Part shown: positions 52,594 to 61,540 of the stretch, one piece after another | Numbering within the stretch: the first letter of the stretch is position 1 | How the letters are laid out: each line of letters starts with the position of its first letter | Assembly (NCBI RefSeq): GCF_009826895.1 | Contig: NZ_WUMV01000003.1 | Coordinates: 761,501-825,500 of the forward strand | Length of the DNA: 64,000 nt | Source: Stappia sediminis | GTDB lineage: Bacteria; Pseudomonadota; Alphaproteobacteria; Rhizobiales; Stappiaceae | Direction: 5' to 3' | Position numbers and translations under genes: made by a program | The notes under the pieces: model-generated | Database searches by the model: none | Told to the model about the DNA's origin: nothing | The model's input: the letters and a program-made list of their open reading frames with translations, nothing else

Positions 52594-53053
52594 TGCCCTC
52601 TCGTCACGCGCTGCGCCGTGCGTTTTCCGCCTGAGATGCCCGCCTTCGCGGGCATGACAAAACAGGGCGGGCGTCCCCGGCCACTCGCCGCATCCTCGCC
52701 GCATGCCGTACCCTCTCAATCGTCATCGCCGGGCTCAGACCCGGCGACCCATTCGGCGGCGGCGGTAAATGGATGCGCGGATCGAGCCCCCCGATCAAGC
52801 CGGGGCAGGCCGCGCATGACGAACCGAGAGGGCAGAGCGCAATCACAAACTCAGCCTGTCATGCCCGCGCAGGCGGGCATCCAGTAACCGGCACCTTGGC
52901 TTCAAACGCTCGATCGGAGGTTACTGGCCCCCCGCTCGGAGGCGGGGGTGACAGCGCGGTGTTTCCGGGGCAAGTGCGCGGACGTTTTCATCCGGCATGG
53001 CCGCATCACTCCTGTCATCCCGTATTCGCGCGAGGCAGGGGCCGTATCACTCC

Positions 53054-53147
53054 TATCATCCCGGACTCGCATAGCAGCACGAAGTGATGCTTCGCAGAGC
53101 CGGGCCTGTCCTCGGTTGGATCGGGGAACCTCCCTCGACACGCCGCG
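53054..53147. repeat. Direct repeat copy B
   Basis: This is the second copy of the element at 52505-52593, same orientation. A third partial start (CGCATCACTCCTGTCATCCCG) is seen at about 53002-53022. Confidence 0.85.
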
Positions 53148-53284
53148 TCGCCTCGTTTTTCCACCCGCCGCACCCTCCCTTCGTCTTACGCACTCCCCCC
53201 ATCCGTCCAATATCCTAGGCGAGGCGGCCTTGCCTTTGGGCCGTGATTTCCGCACTCTCGCGGGTAATGGGAGAGTGCGCGTGT

Positions 53285-53402
53285 CTAGAGCGCTTTCCAC
53301 GAAAGCGGGATCGCTTTCGTGATAAGAATTCGCTCCAGATTCAATATCTTGAGCATGTCCTTGTCGCGAAATCCGATTTGGATTTTGCAGGATATGCTCA
53401 AG
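53285..53402. repeat. Two adjacent dispersed palindromes upstream of prpE
   Basis: 53285-53335 carries GAAAGCGGGATCGCTTTC and matches the element after pyk (10219). 53349-53402 carries GAGCATGTCC...GGATATGCTC and matches the element at 23250. Their juxtaposition shows a mosaic arrangement. Confidence 0.8.
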
Positions 53403-53487
53403 AGCGCCTGAAAGCTTGCGTGGCCTCGGGGCAACTCCCTGATGTCACAAAGGCATTCGAAATCAGCCTGAGGGAGGTGACGGCGTC

Positions 53488-55398
53488 ATGGCGAGCCGGT
53501 ATGCGGAAGTCTATGCGGCGTGGAAGGCCGATCCGGAAGCTTTCTGGGCGGAAGCGGCGCAGGAGATCGACTGGATCAAGCCCTGGGACAAGGTGTTCGA
53601 CGCGTCAGCCGGCACATACGGGCGCTGGTTCGTCGGGGCCGAGTGCAACACCTGCTACAACTGCCTCGACCGTCATGTGGAGCGTGGCCGCCCCGGCCAG
53701 CCCGCGATCATCTACGACAGCCCGATCACCGGCAGCAAGGCCACCTACACTTACGAGGAACTGCTGGAGCATGTGCAGGCGCTTGCCGCCGTGTTGCAGG
53801 ATCGCGGGGTGGAGAAGGGCGACCGCGTCATCATCTATATGCCGATGATCCCGCAGGCCGTCATGGCGATGCTCGCCTGCGCGCGCCTTGGCGCCATTCA
53901 CTCCGTCGTTTTCGGCGGGTTCGCCGCGCACGAGCTTGCCACCCGCATCGACGATGCGCAGCCGAAGGTGATCGTCTCCGCCTCCTGCGGTATCGAGCCT
54001 GGCCGCGTCGTCGCCTACAAGCCGCTGCTTGACGATGCGATCGCCCAGTCGAAGCACAAGCCCTCCGCCTGCCTCGTCTTCCAGCGCGAGCAGGAGATCG
54101 CCACGTTGATCGAGGGCCGCGATTACGACCTCGGCGAGGCGATGGACAACGCCATGTCCGCCGGTCGCGAAGTCGCTTGCGTTCCCGTCGCCGCGACGGA
54201 CCCGCTTTATATCCTTTACACCTCCGGCACCACGGGCCAGCCGAAGGGTGTGGTGCGCGACAACGGCGGCCATATGGTCGCCCTCAAGTGGACGATGAAG
54301 AACCATTACGATGTCGACCCCGGCGAGGTTTTCTGGGCCGCGTCAGACGTCGGCTGGGTGGTGGGGCATTCCTACATCGTCTATGCGCCGCTTCTTCATG
54401 GCGCGACGACCGTCGTTTTCGAGGGCAAGCCGGTCGGCACGCCCGACGCCGGCGTCTTCTGGCGCGTGATTTCGGAGCACAGCGTCGTGAGCCTCTTCAC
54501 CGCGCCGACTGCCTTTCGCGCGATCAAGAAGGAGGATCCGAACGGTAAGCTGATCGCCGATTACGATCTGTCCTCCTTCCGCTCGCTGTTCCTGGCGGGC
54601 GAGAGGGCGGACCCGGACACGATCAAATGGGCGGAGGAAAAGCTCGACGTTCCGGTGATCGATCATTGGTGGCAGACGGAAACGGGCTGGGCCATCGTCG
54701 GCAATCCGCTCGGCCTCGGCATGCTGCCGGTCAAGCTCGGTTCGCCCACGGTGCCGATGCCGGGATATGACGTTCAGGTGATCGACGATGCCGGCCATCC
54801 GGTTCCCGCAGGCACGCTCGGCAATGTGGTGGTGAAGCTGCCGTTGCCGCCCTCCTGCCTGCCAACGCTGTGGAACGCGGACGACCGCTTCCGCAAGGCT
54901 TACCTCGACGAGTTCCCCGGCTACTACAAGACGGCGGATGCCGGCGTGATCGATGAGGACGGCTATCTCTTCATCATGGCAAGGACGGACGACATCATAA
55001 ACGTCGCGGGGCATCGCCTTTCCACCGGCGCGATGGAGGAGGTCCTGGCAAGCCATCCCGATGTCGCCGAATGTGCGGTCATCGGCGTGGCGGACCAGCT
55101 CAAGGGCCAGACGCCCTGCGGTTTCGTGGTGCTGAAGTCCGGCGTCAACCGACCGCCGGAGGAGATCGAGAAGGAGCTTGTCGGCCTTGTTCGCCAGCAG
55201 ATCGGCCCGGTGGCGGCCTTCAAGCTTGCCGTTACGGTCGACCGTCTTCCGAAGACGCGCTCGGGCAAGATCCTGCGCGGCACCATGCGCCAACTTGCCG
55301 ACGGCGAGGAGTTCAGGATCCCCGCCACGATCGACGATCCCGCGATCCTCGACGAGATTGGCGAAGCCTTGAGGGAGCATGGCATCGGCGTAAAGTGA
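53488..55398 (+). CDS. prpE: Propionate--CoA ligase
   Basis: The 636-residue ANL synthetase begins MASRYAEVYAAWKADPEAFW and contains the PrpE block GAECNTCYNCLDRHVERGR, P-loop YTSGTTGQPKGVVRDNGGHM, VIDHWWQTETGWAI and the C-terminal catalytic, acetylatable lysine in PKTRSGKILRGTMR. It makes propionyl-CoA (and possibly acetyl-CoA less efficiently). The PrpE-type N-terminus and the VVRDNGGHMVALKWTM context separate it from acetyl-CoA synthetase. The start is ATG at 53488 behind GGGAGG. No prpBCD genes are adjacent. Confidence 0.93.
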   Translation: MASRYAEVYAAWKADPEAFWAEAAQEIDWIKPWDKVFDASAGTYGRWFVGAECNTCYNCLDRHVERGRPGQPAIIYDSPITGSKATYTYEELLEHVQALAAVLQDRGVEKGDRVIIYMPMIPQAVMAMLACARLGAIHSVVFGGFAAHELATRIDDAQPKVIVSASCGIEPGRVVAYKPLLDDAIAQSKHKPSACLVFQREQEIATLIEGRDYDLGEAMDNAMSAGREVACVPVAATDPLYILYTSGTTGQPKGVVRDNGGHMVALKWTMKNHYDVDPGEVFWAASDVGWVVGHSYIVYAPLLHGATTVVFEGKPVGTPDAGVFWRVISEHSVVSLFTAPTAFRAIKKEDPNGKLIADYDLSSFRSLFLAGERADPDTIKWAEEKLDVPVIDHWWQTETGWAIVGNPLGLGMLPVKLGSPTVPMPGYDVQVIDDAGHPVPAGTLGNVVVKLPLPPSCLPTLWNADDRFRKAYLDEFPGYYKTADAGVIDEDGYLFIMARTDDIINVAGHRLSTGAMEEVLASHPDVAECAVIGVADQLKGQTPCGFVVLKSGVNRPPEEIEKELVGLVRQQIGPVAAFKLAVTVDRLPKTRSGKILRGTMRQLADGEEFRIPATIDDPAILDEIGEALREHGIGVK

Positions 55399-55457
55399 GG
55401 GTGGGCGGGTCTCTTGCGACCGAACGCGCCACCTGCAAACGAACGGGAAGCTGAAAC

Positions 55458-56156
55458 GTGATAGAAGAACCGCCGCTTCTGACGATCAAAAAGGAATTCA
55501 GGCGCCCCACGGAAAGCCAGATCTCGGCATTTCAGGGCGCGGCGACCGGACTTGTGGTGGATGCCCTTTTCGGTGCCGGGGCGCTTTCGAGCGCCATACA
55601 GCTTCTGGACAAGGGGGGCGGCGCCGAGGTTTGCGTGGCAGGCCCCGCCCTGACCGTCGATTGCGGCCCCGCCGATATTCTGGCCGCGTTGGCTTCACTG
55701 AATTACGTCAAGCCGGGCGATATCGTCATATCGGCTTTCAGTGGCCATCAGGGGTGTGCCGCCGGGGGTGACCGCCTTTCCGGCATGATGAAGAACTGCG
55801 GAGCCGCCGGCTTCGTCACGGACGGTCCGGTGCGCGATTCTGCGGGGATCATCGCATGCGGGCTTCCGGTCTGGTGCACCGGCCTCACGCCGGCCTCCCC
55901 CTATTCCAGTGGTCCCGGTTCGGTCGGCTTTCCGGTGCAGATCGGCGGTCAGGAAGTCGAAACCGGTGACATTATCGTCGCCGATCGCGACGGGGTCGTG
56001 GTTGTCCCGTTCGAGCGGATAGACGAGACCATCCAGAGCCTTGCCCGCGTCAGGCAACTGGAACAGGACCTTGATGCCCAGGTGGCCGAAGGCTTGAAGG
56101 TGCCCGACAGGATTGTCGAATTGCTGGCGAGCGACAAGGTCAGCTTTAGCGACTGA
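55458..56156 (+). CDS. RraA-like / HMG aldolase family protein
   Basis: The 232-residue protein shows the RraA fold with ATGLVVDALFGAGALS, the motif GAAGFVTDGPVRDSAGI (metal-ligand Asp region) and DIIVADRDGVVVVPFERI. Relatives are either RNase E inhibitors (RraA) or class II aldolases such as 4-hydroxy-4-methyl-2-oxoglutarate aldolase; the longer size and residues favour an aldolase or decarboxylase role. The start is GTG at 55458 with GGGAAG. It follows prpE after 59 bp, possibly in the same transcript. Confidence 0.82.
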   Translation: MIEEPPLLTIKKEFRRPTESQISAFQGAATGLVVDALFGAGALSSAIQLLDKGGGAEVCVAGPALTVDCGPADILAALASLNYVKPGDIVISAFSGHQGCAAGGDRLSGMMKNCGAAGFVTDGPVRDSAGIIACGLPVWCTGLTPASPYSSGPGSVGFPVQIGGQEVETGDIIVADRDGVVVVPFERIDETIQSLARVRQLEQDLDAQVAEGLKVPDRIVELLASDKVSFSD

Positions 56157-56287
56157 AGTTTTTGACGATGCGGCTGGTCGAACGGCTCCGGCATCGCATC
56201 GTGTTTCAATGATCCGGCTTTGAAATTTGCGTCCACCCCCGCCTCTTCTTCGAAGGGAGAGGTCGCTCTTGATCTTCGGCGCGTTCA

Positions 56288-56305
56288 TGTACATATTCCT
56301 GTACA
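56288..56305. promoter_or_regulatory. YefM operator: two TGTACA hexamers 12 bp apart
   Basis: TGTACA occurs at 56288-56293 and 56300-56305, 12 bp centre to centre, 22 bp before the antitoxin start. Established work on E. coli yefM-yoeB describes TGTACA cores at this spacing as the YefM/YoeB binding site. Confidence 0.75.
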
Positions 56306-56326
56306 TCGAAATGGAGAGATCGTCCC

Positions 56327-56584
56327 ATGCCTCACGTCGGCTTTACGGAATTCCGCCAGAAGCTTGCCGCCCATCTCGATGAGGTGGTGGAAAGCCGTGC
56401 GCCTCTGGTCGTTACCCGGCGCGGGGCCGCTTCGGTAGTGGTTCTGTCGGAAGAGGAATTCGAGGGCTTGCAGGAGACGATCCATCTTCTGCGCAGCCCG
56501 AGTAATGCCGGTCGACTGATTGACTCCATTGCCGAACTTGAAGGCGGCAAAGGCGTGGAGCGCGATCCAACGGGCGATGAATGA
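56327..56584 (+). CDS. yefM: Type II antitoxin, Phd/YefM family
   Basis: The 85-residue antitoxin has the N-terminal DNA-binding fold VGFTEFRQKLAAHLDEVVES and APLVVTRRGAASVVVLSEEE, and a C-terminal acidic toxin-neutralising tail (about 57-85). It represses its own promoter together with the toxin and is degraded under stress. The start is ATG at 56327 with GGAGAG. Its stop overlaps the toxin start (ATGA, 56581-56584). Confidence 0.93.
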   Translation: MPHVGFTEFRQKLAAHLDEVVESRAPLVVTRRGAASVVVLSEEEFEGLQETIHLLRSPSNAGRLIDSIAELEGGKGVERDPTGDE

Positions 56585-56847
56585 GGCTCGTCTGGTCTCA
56601 AAACGCCTGGGAAGATTATCTCTACTGGCAGGAAGCCGACCCTGCGGTCGTGGCGAAGATCAACACACCGATCAAGGATGCGAAGCGCTCGCCCTTCAAG
56701 GGGCTGGGCAAACCGGAGCCGTTGAAGGGAAGCCTCAAGGGCTGGTGGTCACGGCGCATCACGGGCGAGCATCGCCTCGTCTATCGCGTCAGCGGAACGG
56801 GGGGCGTTCAAGCACTCGAAATCGCGGCCTGCCGATATCATTATTGA
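56581..56847 (+). CDS. yoeB: Type II toxin, YoeB/Txe family mRNA interferase
   Basis: The 88-residue RelE-fold toxin begins MRLVWSQNAWEDYLYWQEAD, with GLGKPEPLKGSLKGWWSRRI, the catalytic Glu and Arg, EHRLVYRV, and the C-terminal RYHY carrying the catalytic His-Tyr. It cleaves ribosome-bound mRNA at the A site. All key residues appear intact, so it should be active. It is translationally coupled to the antitoxin. Confidence 0.93.
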   Translation: MRLVWSQNAWEDYLYWQEADPAVVAKINTPIKDAKRSPFKGLGKPEPLKGSLKGWWSRRITGEHRLVYRVSGTGGVQALEIAACRYHY

Positions 56848-57040
56848 GCGTCGCTGCGGTTACCCACCGGCGGAAAATCAGGCCTTGCCCGGCCTGAATG
56901 CCAAGGCGTTCAGCGGCTTACCGCCCCTAATGGCCTGTCGCCGCAGCGGTATATTCACAACCGCTTGATCACGTCATCGACAAGCCCATCCTTGCGCACT
57001 AAGGTCCGCCTTCACTGAAAGTTCTTTGAGCGAGGATCTC

Positions 57041-57832
57041 GTGTCTCTGGAAAACAAGGTAGCCATCGTCACCGGAGCGGCTGGCGGTATCGGTCTTGCG
57101 ATTGCCCGGCGCTTTGTCGCCGACGGTGCGCGCGTCGTCATCGCCGACGTCGATGAAGCGAAGGGCGAGGCGGCGGAAGCGGAACTGAGGGAAACCGGCG
57201 AGGCGACCTACATTCACTGCGACGTCTCGGAAAAGCTCGACGTTCGCAATCTCGTCGCCGGCACGCTCGATGCCTATGGAGATATCGACATTCTGGTCAA
57301 TAACGCCGGCATCGTCGTCGGCGCCGATTTCCTCGACCTTGAGGAGGCCGATTTCGACCGCGTGCTGTCGATCAACCTGAAGGGCGCCTTCCTCTGCTCG
57401 CAGGCGGTCGCCCGGCATCTGGTCGAGCGGGTCAAGCAGGGCGGCCCGGCCGGCTCCATCATCAACATGTCGTCGGTCAACGCCGTGCTGGCGATCGCGA
57501 ACCAGGTCCCCTACTCGGTTTCCAAGGGCGGCATGAACCAGCTCACCAAGGTTGGGGCCCTTTCGCTCGCGCCCTACGGCATCCGCGTCAACGCAATCGG
57601 CCCCGGCTCCATCATGACGGAGCTACTTGCTTCCGTGAACTCCGATCCGGCCGCCAAGGCCAAGATCCTCTCGCGCACGCCCATGGGCCGCATCGGCGAG
57701 CCTCATGAGATCGCCGGCATCGCTGCTTTCCTAGCGTCAGACGATGCGAGCTACATCACCGGCCAGACGATTTATGCCGACGGCGGGCGCATGCCGCTCA
57801 ACTATACGGTGCCGGTGCCGGAAGAGGATTGA
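57041..57832 (+). CDS. SDR-family NAD(P)-dependent oxidoreductase
   Basis: The 263-residue classical short-chain dehydrogenase has cofactor motif TGAAGGIG, acidic DVDEAKG after strand 2 (NAD preference), NNAG, catalytic Ser in NMSSVNAV, and Tyr/Lys in PYSVSKGG. Its C-terminal region includes GQTIYADGG. The substrate is unknown. The start GTG at 57041 is preferred for its AGGATCTC spacing and SLENKVAIVTG N-terminus; TTG at 57026 is in frame. Confidence 0.9.
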   Translation: MSLENKVAIVTGAAGGIGLAIARRFVADGARVVIADVDEAKGEAAEAELRETGEATYIHCDVSEKLDVRNLVAGTLDAYGDIDILVNNAGIVVGADFLDLEEADFDRVLSINLKGAFLCSQAVARHLVERVKQGGPAGSIINMSSVNAVLAIANQVPYSVSKGGMNQLTKVGALSLAPYGIRVNAIGPGSIMTELLASVNSDPAAKAKILSRTPMGRIGEPHEIAGIAAFLASDDASYITGQTIYADGGRMPLNYTVPVPEED

Positions 57833-58008
57833 ACGGTTTCCGGGAGCGGGGATAAATCCCGGTCAGGCGTTCCTTACGCTGCGTGAAACGCGCTGCGGCC
57901 TGTCCGGGAGCCGTTCCTGTCTTGCCGGAATTCAAGATCGGCGAGAATACCCCTTTTGGAAGCCTGTTTTGCCCGTCCGGAATTTTCTCCGCCGACGGGA
58001 GAGGGGTT

Positions 58009-59922
58009 TTATTCCGCAGCGGAACTGCGGCTTTCCCCGTTGAAGGCCTGCGCGCCGGTTTCGAACTGCAGCTTCGCCAGCTTCGCGTAAAGCCCGCCCC
58101 TGGCGACCAGTTCGTCGTGCCGTCCCGTCTCCACGATCCGGCCCTCGTCCATGACGATGATCCGGTCTGCTTTCAAAACCGTCGCCAGCCGGTGCGCGAT
58201 CACCAGCGTCGTGCGGCCTTCCATCAGTCGTTCTAGTGCCGCCTGCACCAGCGTTTCGCTTTCCGCGTCAAGCGCGCTCGTCGCTTCGTCAAGCAGGAGG
58301 ATCGGCGCGTCCTTCAGGATCGCGCGGGCGATCGCGATGCGCTGGCGCTGGCCGCCGGAAAGGGTGACGCCACGCTCGCCGATCACCGTGTCGTAGCCGT
58401 CCTTCATGGTGGAGATGAAGTCGGCTGCCGCTGCGGCTTCCGCGGCCTTGCGAATCTCCTCGATGCCGGCATCGGTGCGGCCGTAGGCGATGTTCTCCGC
58501 CGCCGTCGCGCCGAAAACAACCGTATCCTGCGGCACCAGCGCGATCTGGCCTCGCACGTCCTTCGGATCGCAGGCCTTGAGGTCGATCCCGTCGATGGAA
58601 ACCCGTCCTGCCGTTGGGTCATAAAACCGCATCAGGAGATGGAAGAGCGTCGACTTGCCGGCGCCCGACGGCCCGACGACGGCGACCGTTTCGCCCGGCT
58701 TCACGTCAAGCTCCACATCGTGCAGCACCGGAACGTCGCTGCCGCCCTTGTAGGCGAAGGAAACCTCGTCGAATTTCACGGCTCCCGTCACCCGCTCCGG
58801 CAGTTTCACCGGGTTTTCGGGGGCAGCGATTTCAGGTTCCAGCTTCAGGATTTCCGCCAGCCGTTCCGCCGCGCCGGCTGCCAGCGATATCTCGCCCCAG
58901 ACCTGGCTAAGCTCGCCGAGCGCGCCAGCGGCGAAGATCGAATAGAGCAGGAACTGGCCAAGTTCGCCCGCTGTCGTTCGCCCTGAAAAGACGTCGCTCG
59001 CCCCGATCCAGAGGACGGCGACGACGCTTGAGGCGATCACGAAAATCGCGAAAGCGGTCAGGAAGGCGCGCGCCCGGATCGCAGATCGTGCCGCCCGGAA
59101 GGCCTCTTCCACCGAGCCGGTGAAACGGCGGCTTGCGTGTCCTTCGTTGGTGAAGGCCTGCAGGGTGCGGATCGCGCCGATCGCTTCCGATGCATAGGCG
59201 GAGGCGTCGGCCAGCGTGTCCTGCGCATGGCGCGATTTCCTGCGCACGCTTCGTCCGAATGCGATCAGCGGCAGCACGATGATCGGGATCGCACCCAGAA
59301 CCACCAGCGAAAGGCGAGGGCTCGTCACCACCATCATGCTTGAGGCGCCAAGGAACATCACCAGGTTGCGCATGGCGATGGAGGCGGACGCGCCGACGGC
59401 GGATTTTACCTGCGTGGTGTCCGCGGTCAGCCTGGAGACCATCTCGCCGGATTTCGCCTGGTCGAAAAACGCCGGCGACAGGCGGGTCAGATGCGAAAAG
59501 ACGTCCGCCCTCACATCTGCGACGATCCGCTCGCCGAGCGAAGTGACGAGGTAGTACCTGAGCGCGCTGAAACTCGCCAGCGCGGCGACCACAACGATCA
59601 GGACCGAAAAGTAGTTGTTGATCAGCGCGGGATCGTCGGTTCCGAAGCCGTTGTCTATCATCCGGCGTATCGCTATCGGCAGAACCAGCGTCGTTGCCGC
59701 GGCCCCCAGAAGCGCGAAAAGCGCGGCCGCCACGCGCGGCTTGTAGCGGGCGAGATAGGGGGCTAGCGCGGCAAGCGGCCGCACGGAGCGGCTGCGCGGG
59801 GCGTCGGGCGAACTCTCGGATCCGTATCGTGCCAATTTGAATTCCCGCTTGCTGTCGATTTCCAATTGCCCGGATGAATAGCAGATTGCTGCTTCAAGGG
59901 AAGCCGCGGCAAATCGGTTCAT
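58009..59922 (-). CDS. ABC exporter with fused permease and ATPase (MsbA-like)
   Basis: The 637-residue half-transporter has a six-helix ABC transmembrane domain (about 50-345) and a nucleotide-binding domain (about 385-620) with Walker A GPSGAGKST, the Q-loop region VPQDTVVFG, signature LSGGQRQRIAIARA, Walker B ILLLDEATSALD and H-loop AHRLAT. It functions as a dimer exporting lipid or drug-like substrates. The start is uncertain: ATG at 59922 is longest, but TTG at 59835 (LARYGSESSPD) would better fit the domain start. Confidence 0.93.
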   Translation of the reverse strand: MNRFAAASLEAAICYSSGQLEIDSKREFKLARYGSESSPDAPRSRSVRPLAALAPYLARYKPRVAAALFALLGAAATTLVLPIAIRRMIDNGFGTDDPALINNYFSVLIVVVAALASFSALRYYLVTSLGERIVADVRADVFSHLTRLSPAFFDQAKSGEMVSRLTADTTQVKSAVGASASIAMRNLVMFLGASSMMVVTSPRLSLVVLGAIPIIVLPLIAFGRSVRRKSRHAQDTLADASAYASEAIGAIRTLQAFTNEGHASRRFTGSVEEAFRAARSAIRARAFLTAFAIFVIASSVVAVLWIGASDVFSGRTTAGELGQFLLYSIFAAGALGELSQVWGEISLAAGAAERLAEILKLEPEIAAPENPVKLPERVTGAVKFDEVSFAYKGGSDVPVLHDVELDVKPGETVAVVGPSGAGKSTLFHLLMRFYDPTAGRVSIDGIDLKACDPKDVRGQIALVPQDTVVFGATAAENIAYGRTDAGIEEIRKAAEAAAAADFISTMKDGYDTVIGERGVTLSGGQRQRIAIARAILKDAPILLLDEATSALDAESETLVQAALERLMEGRTTLVIAHRLATVLKADRIIVMDEGRIVETGRHDELVARGGLYAKLAKLQFETGAQAFNGESRSSAAE

Positions 59923-60221
59923 GCCTGATTTGCCGCGATTCTATCATCCAGCCGCACACCGAGACTTGTTTTACGCCATTTGCTGGGGTATAGCCGTGCG
60001 GCAGGTTTCGGGCCGCGTCTTCGCGCGAGGATGGCGGCCTTTCTCGTTTCGCGAAAATCGGCTGAACTATGCGGGATTTCCGGTACGACCGGATCATCGC
60101 GGCCGGAATGACGCAAAACGAGGGATCGAACGCTGAGCGGCTGGAAGGTTTTCCGCAAGGGTTGAATAAATCCGGCCGGAAGAACGCCCTGACCGCACGA
60201 CGGCACCGGAAAGGACTGGCC

Positions 60222-60446
60222 ATGAAGAAAGAAATCCATCCCGACTACCACACCATCAAGGTAGTCATGACGGACGGCTCGGAATACGAGACGCGTTCAA
60301 CCTACGGCGCGGAAGGCGACACGCTGCACCTCGACATCGACCCGCGCACGCATCCGGCGTGGACGGGCGGCGACCGCCAGCTCCTCGACCGTGGCGGCCG
60401 CGTTTCGCGCTTCAAGAACAAGTACGGCGGTTTCCTGGGCTCCTGA
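60222..60446 (+). CDS. rpmE: 50S ribosomal protein L31
   Basis: The 74-residue protein beginning [20 protein letters not shown] and ending [12 protein letters not shown] is L31 of the alphaproteobacterial type. It lacks the CxxC zinc cysteines, so it is the zinc-independent form. The start is ATG at 60222 behind GGAAAGGAC, with a strong terminator 25 bp downstream. Confidence 0.96.
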   Translation: MKKEIHPDYHTIKVVMTDGSEYETRSTYGAEGDTLHLDIDPRTHPAWTGGDRQLLDRGGRVSRFKNKYGGFLGS

Positions 60447-60470
60447 GCCAAAGGTACTCGGAACACGAAA

Positions 60471-60497
60471 AACCCGGCCTTTCGAGCCGGGTTTTTT
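60471..60497. terminator. Intrinsic terminator after rpmE
   Basis: AACCCGGC and GCCGGGTT pair around a seven-base loop, followed by TTTT. It separates rpmE from the convergent rcdA. Confidence 0.85.
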
Positions 60498-60543
60498 GTT
60501 GCGTCGCCGTTTGCGGAAAAAGCGCCGGTTTTTGCTGCCGGCA

Positions 60544-61086
60544 TCAGTTGATGCCGCCGGAACCGAAGGCCTGATTGATCCGGTCAAGATGATGCGACAG
60601 CGGATTGGCCTGCACTGCCGGTTCCACCGCCTGAATCCGGTCGAAAAGCATGCGGTTCAGATGGGAGATCCGCTCCTGAAGCCGCAGCGAGCGGTCGATC
60701 AGTACGCGCAGCCTTTCGGGCAGTTCGTCCCATCCCGGGCCACCGCGGCTTGCGGAAAGCTTGTCGAGGCGAACCTTGTTCTTTTCGCTGCCGGCCTGTT
60801 CGGCGGTCATTTCGCCTTCCTTGACCGCCCTTTGCAGGAGAAGCCAGGAGGCGAGTTGCATGAGCCGCGTCGTCAGGCGCATGGATTCGGTCGCATAGGT
60901 CAGGGAAGCGGTGCGCGAGAGCGATTTCGATTCCGTCCGGCCTTCGCCGTCGAGATAGGCGGCGGTTTCCTCCACCAGCCCCATACCCTCACGGTAGAGC
61001 TCGTCGAAAGTGTCGGAGTTCGCGAGATGGTCTGCAAAGGATATCGTACGGGCGGACGTGCCTGGGTTGATGAAATCCGTCGTCAT
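60544..61086 (-). CDS. rcdA: RcdA-family regulator of CtrA degradation (DUF1465)
   Basis: The 180-residue helical protein contains FADHLANSDTFDELYREGMGL, YATESMRLTTRLMQLASWLL and RVLIDRSLRLQERISHLNRM, matching the DUF1465/RcdA family. In Caulobacter RcdA works with CpdR and PopA to deliver CtrA to ClpXP at the stalked pole. Its length equals family size, and the start is ATG at 61086. cpdR lies 46 kb upstream in this window. Confidence 0.9.
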   Translation of the reverse strand: MTTDFINPGTSARTISFADHLANSDTFDELYREGMGLVEETAAYLDGEGRTESKSLSRTASLTYATESMRLTTRLMQLASWLLLQRAVKEGEMTAEQAGSEKNKVRLDKLSASRGGPGWDELPERLRVLIDRSLRLQERISHLNRMLFDRIQAVEPAVQANPLSHHLDRINQAFGSGGIN

Positions 61087-61540
61087 CTGGCTGATGCACC
61101 TTCCTCTGGCGTTGTCTTTTTTTGAGCGCCGTTCCCGATACGGGTCGCTTCCGGCGTGAGCAGGCGGAAAAACCGCGCTGCACCTCGGGACATGTTCCGT
61201 ATCGGATCAACGGCGATCGCTTGGGAGGAGCGTCGCAATTCGCATGCCAACCGCGAATTCGCCCGGATTTCGAAACCGTCCGAGCCTCTTGGATACACCG
61301 TTGCGCGGCACAAAAAAAGAGCCGCGGAGGCCGCGGCTCGAAGTCATTAACAGGGAGGCGTCAAACAGAGTGGACAGGAGCCACTCGGTATCCAGATGAT
61401 CTGGATGTCTTAAGTTATAAATTGGAAAGCTTAATAACTCGTAAATGAATAAAATTTTAATGATCTGTTTTGGCACAGCCTGCTCGTATTTCGTGTGTTT
61501 GGCGCCTTCGTCATTGTAAATGTTGAATATTTTTCCGATT
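61087..61540. other. Intergenic region between rcdA and DUF1192
   Basis: This 454-bp region becomes AT-rich from 61400 to 61540. It contains the candidate sRNA and its terminator. 61087-61311 shows no gene and presumably holds the rcdA promoter. Confidence 0.6.
61312..61410 (-). ncRNA. Candidate small RNA with three hairpins
   Basis: On the minus strand a 5' hairpin ATCCAG/CTGGAT (61406-61390) is followed by GAGTGG/CCACTC with loop CTCCTGT read in reverse (61386-61368). Then come a single-stranded CU-rich GACGCCTCCCTGTTAATG and the terminator GAGCCGCGG/CCGCGGCTC with seven T (61318-61312). The CU-rich loops resemble anti-Shine-Dalgarno motifs of rhizobial trans-sRNAs. A TATAAC box lies just upstream. 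Alternatively this is the 3' end of the DUF1192 mRNA, whose stop is about 130 bp upstream. Confidence 0.5.

Larger units (their letters stand above)
52256..53487. other. 1.2-kb gene-free repeat block
   Basis: The gap between the DoxX-like gene and prpE contains no supported gene. It holds the MITE-like element, two long direct-repeat copies, palindromes such as ATGCCCGC/GCGGGCAT (52636-52655 and 52861-52880) and two dispersed elements at 53285-53402. Frames within it are composed of repeat sequence. Confidence 0.75.

Noticed and set aside
52490..53150. Possible CRISPR array
   Set aside because: The repeats are too long, only two full copies exist, spacing is about 550 bp and no cas genes are present.
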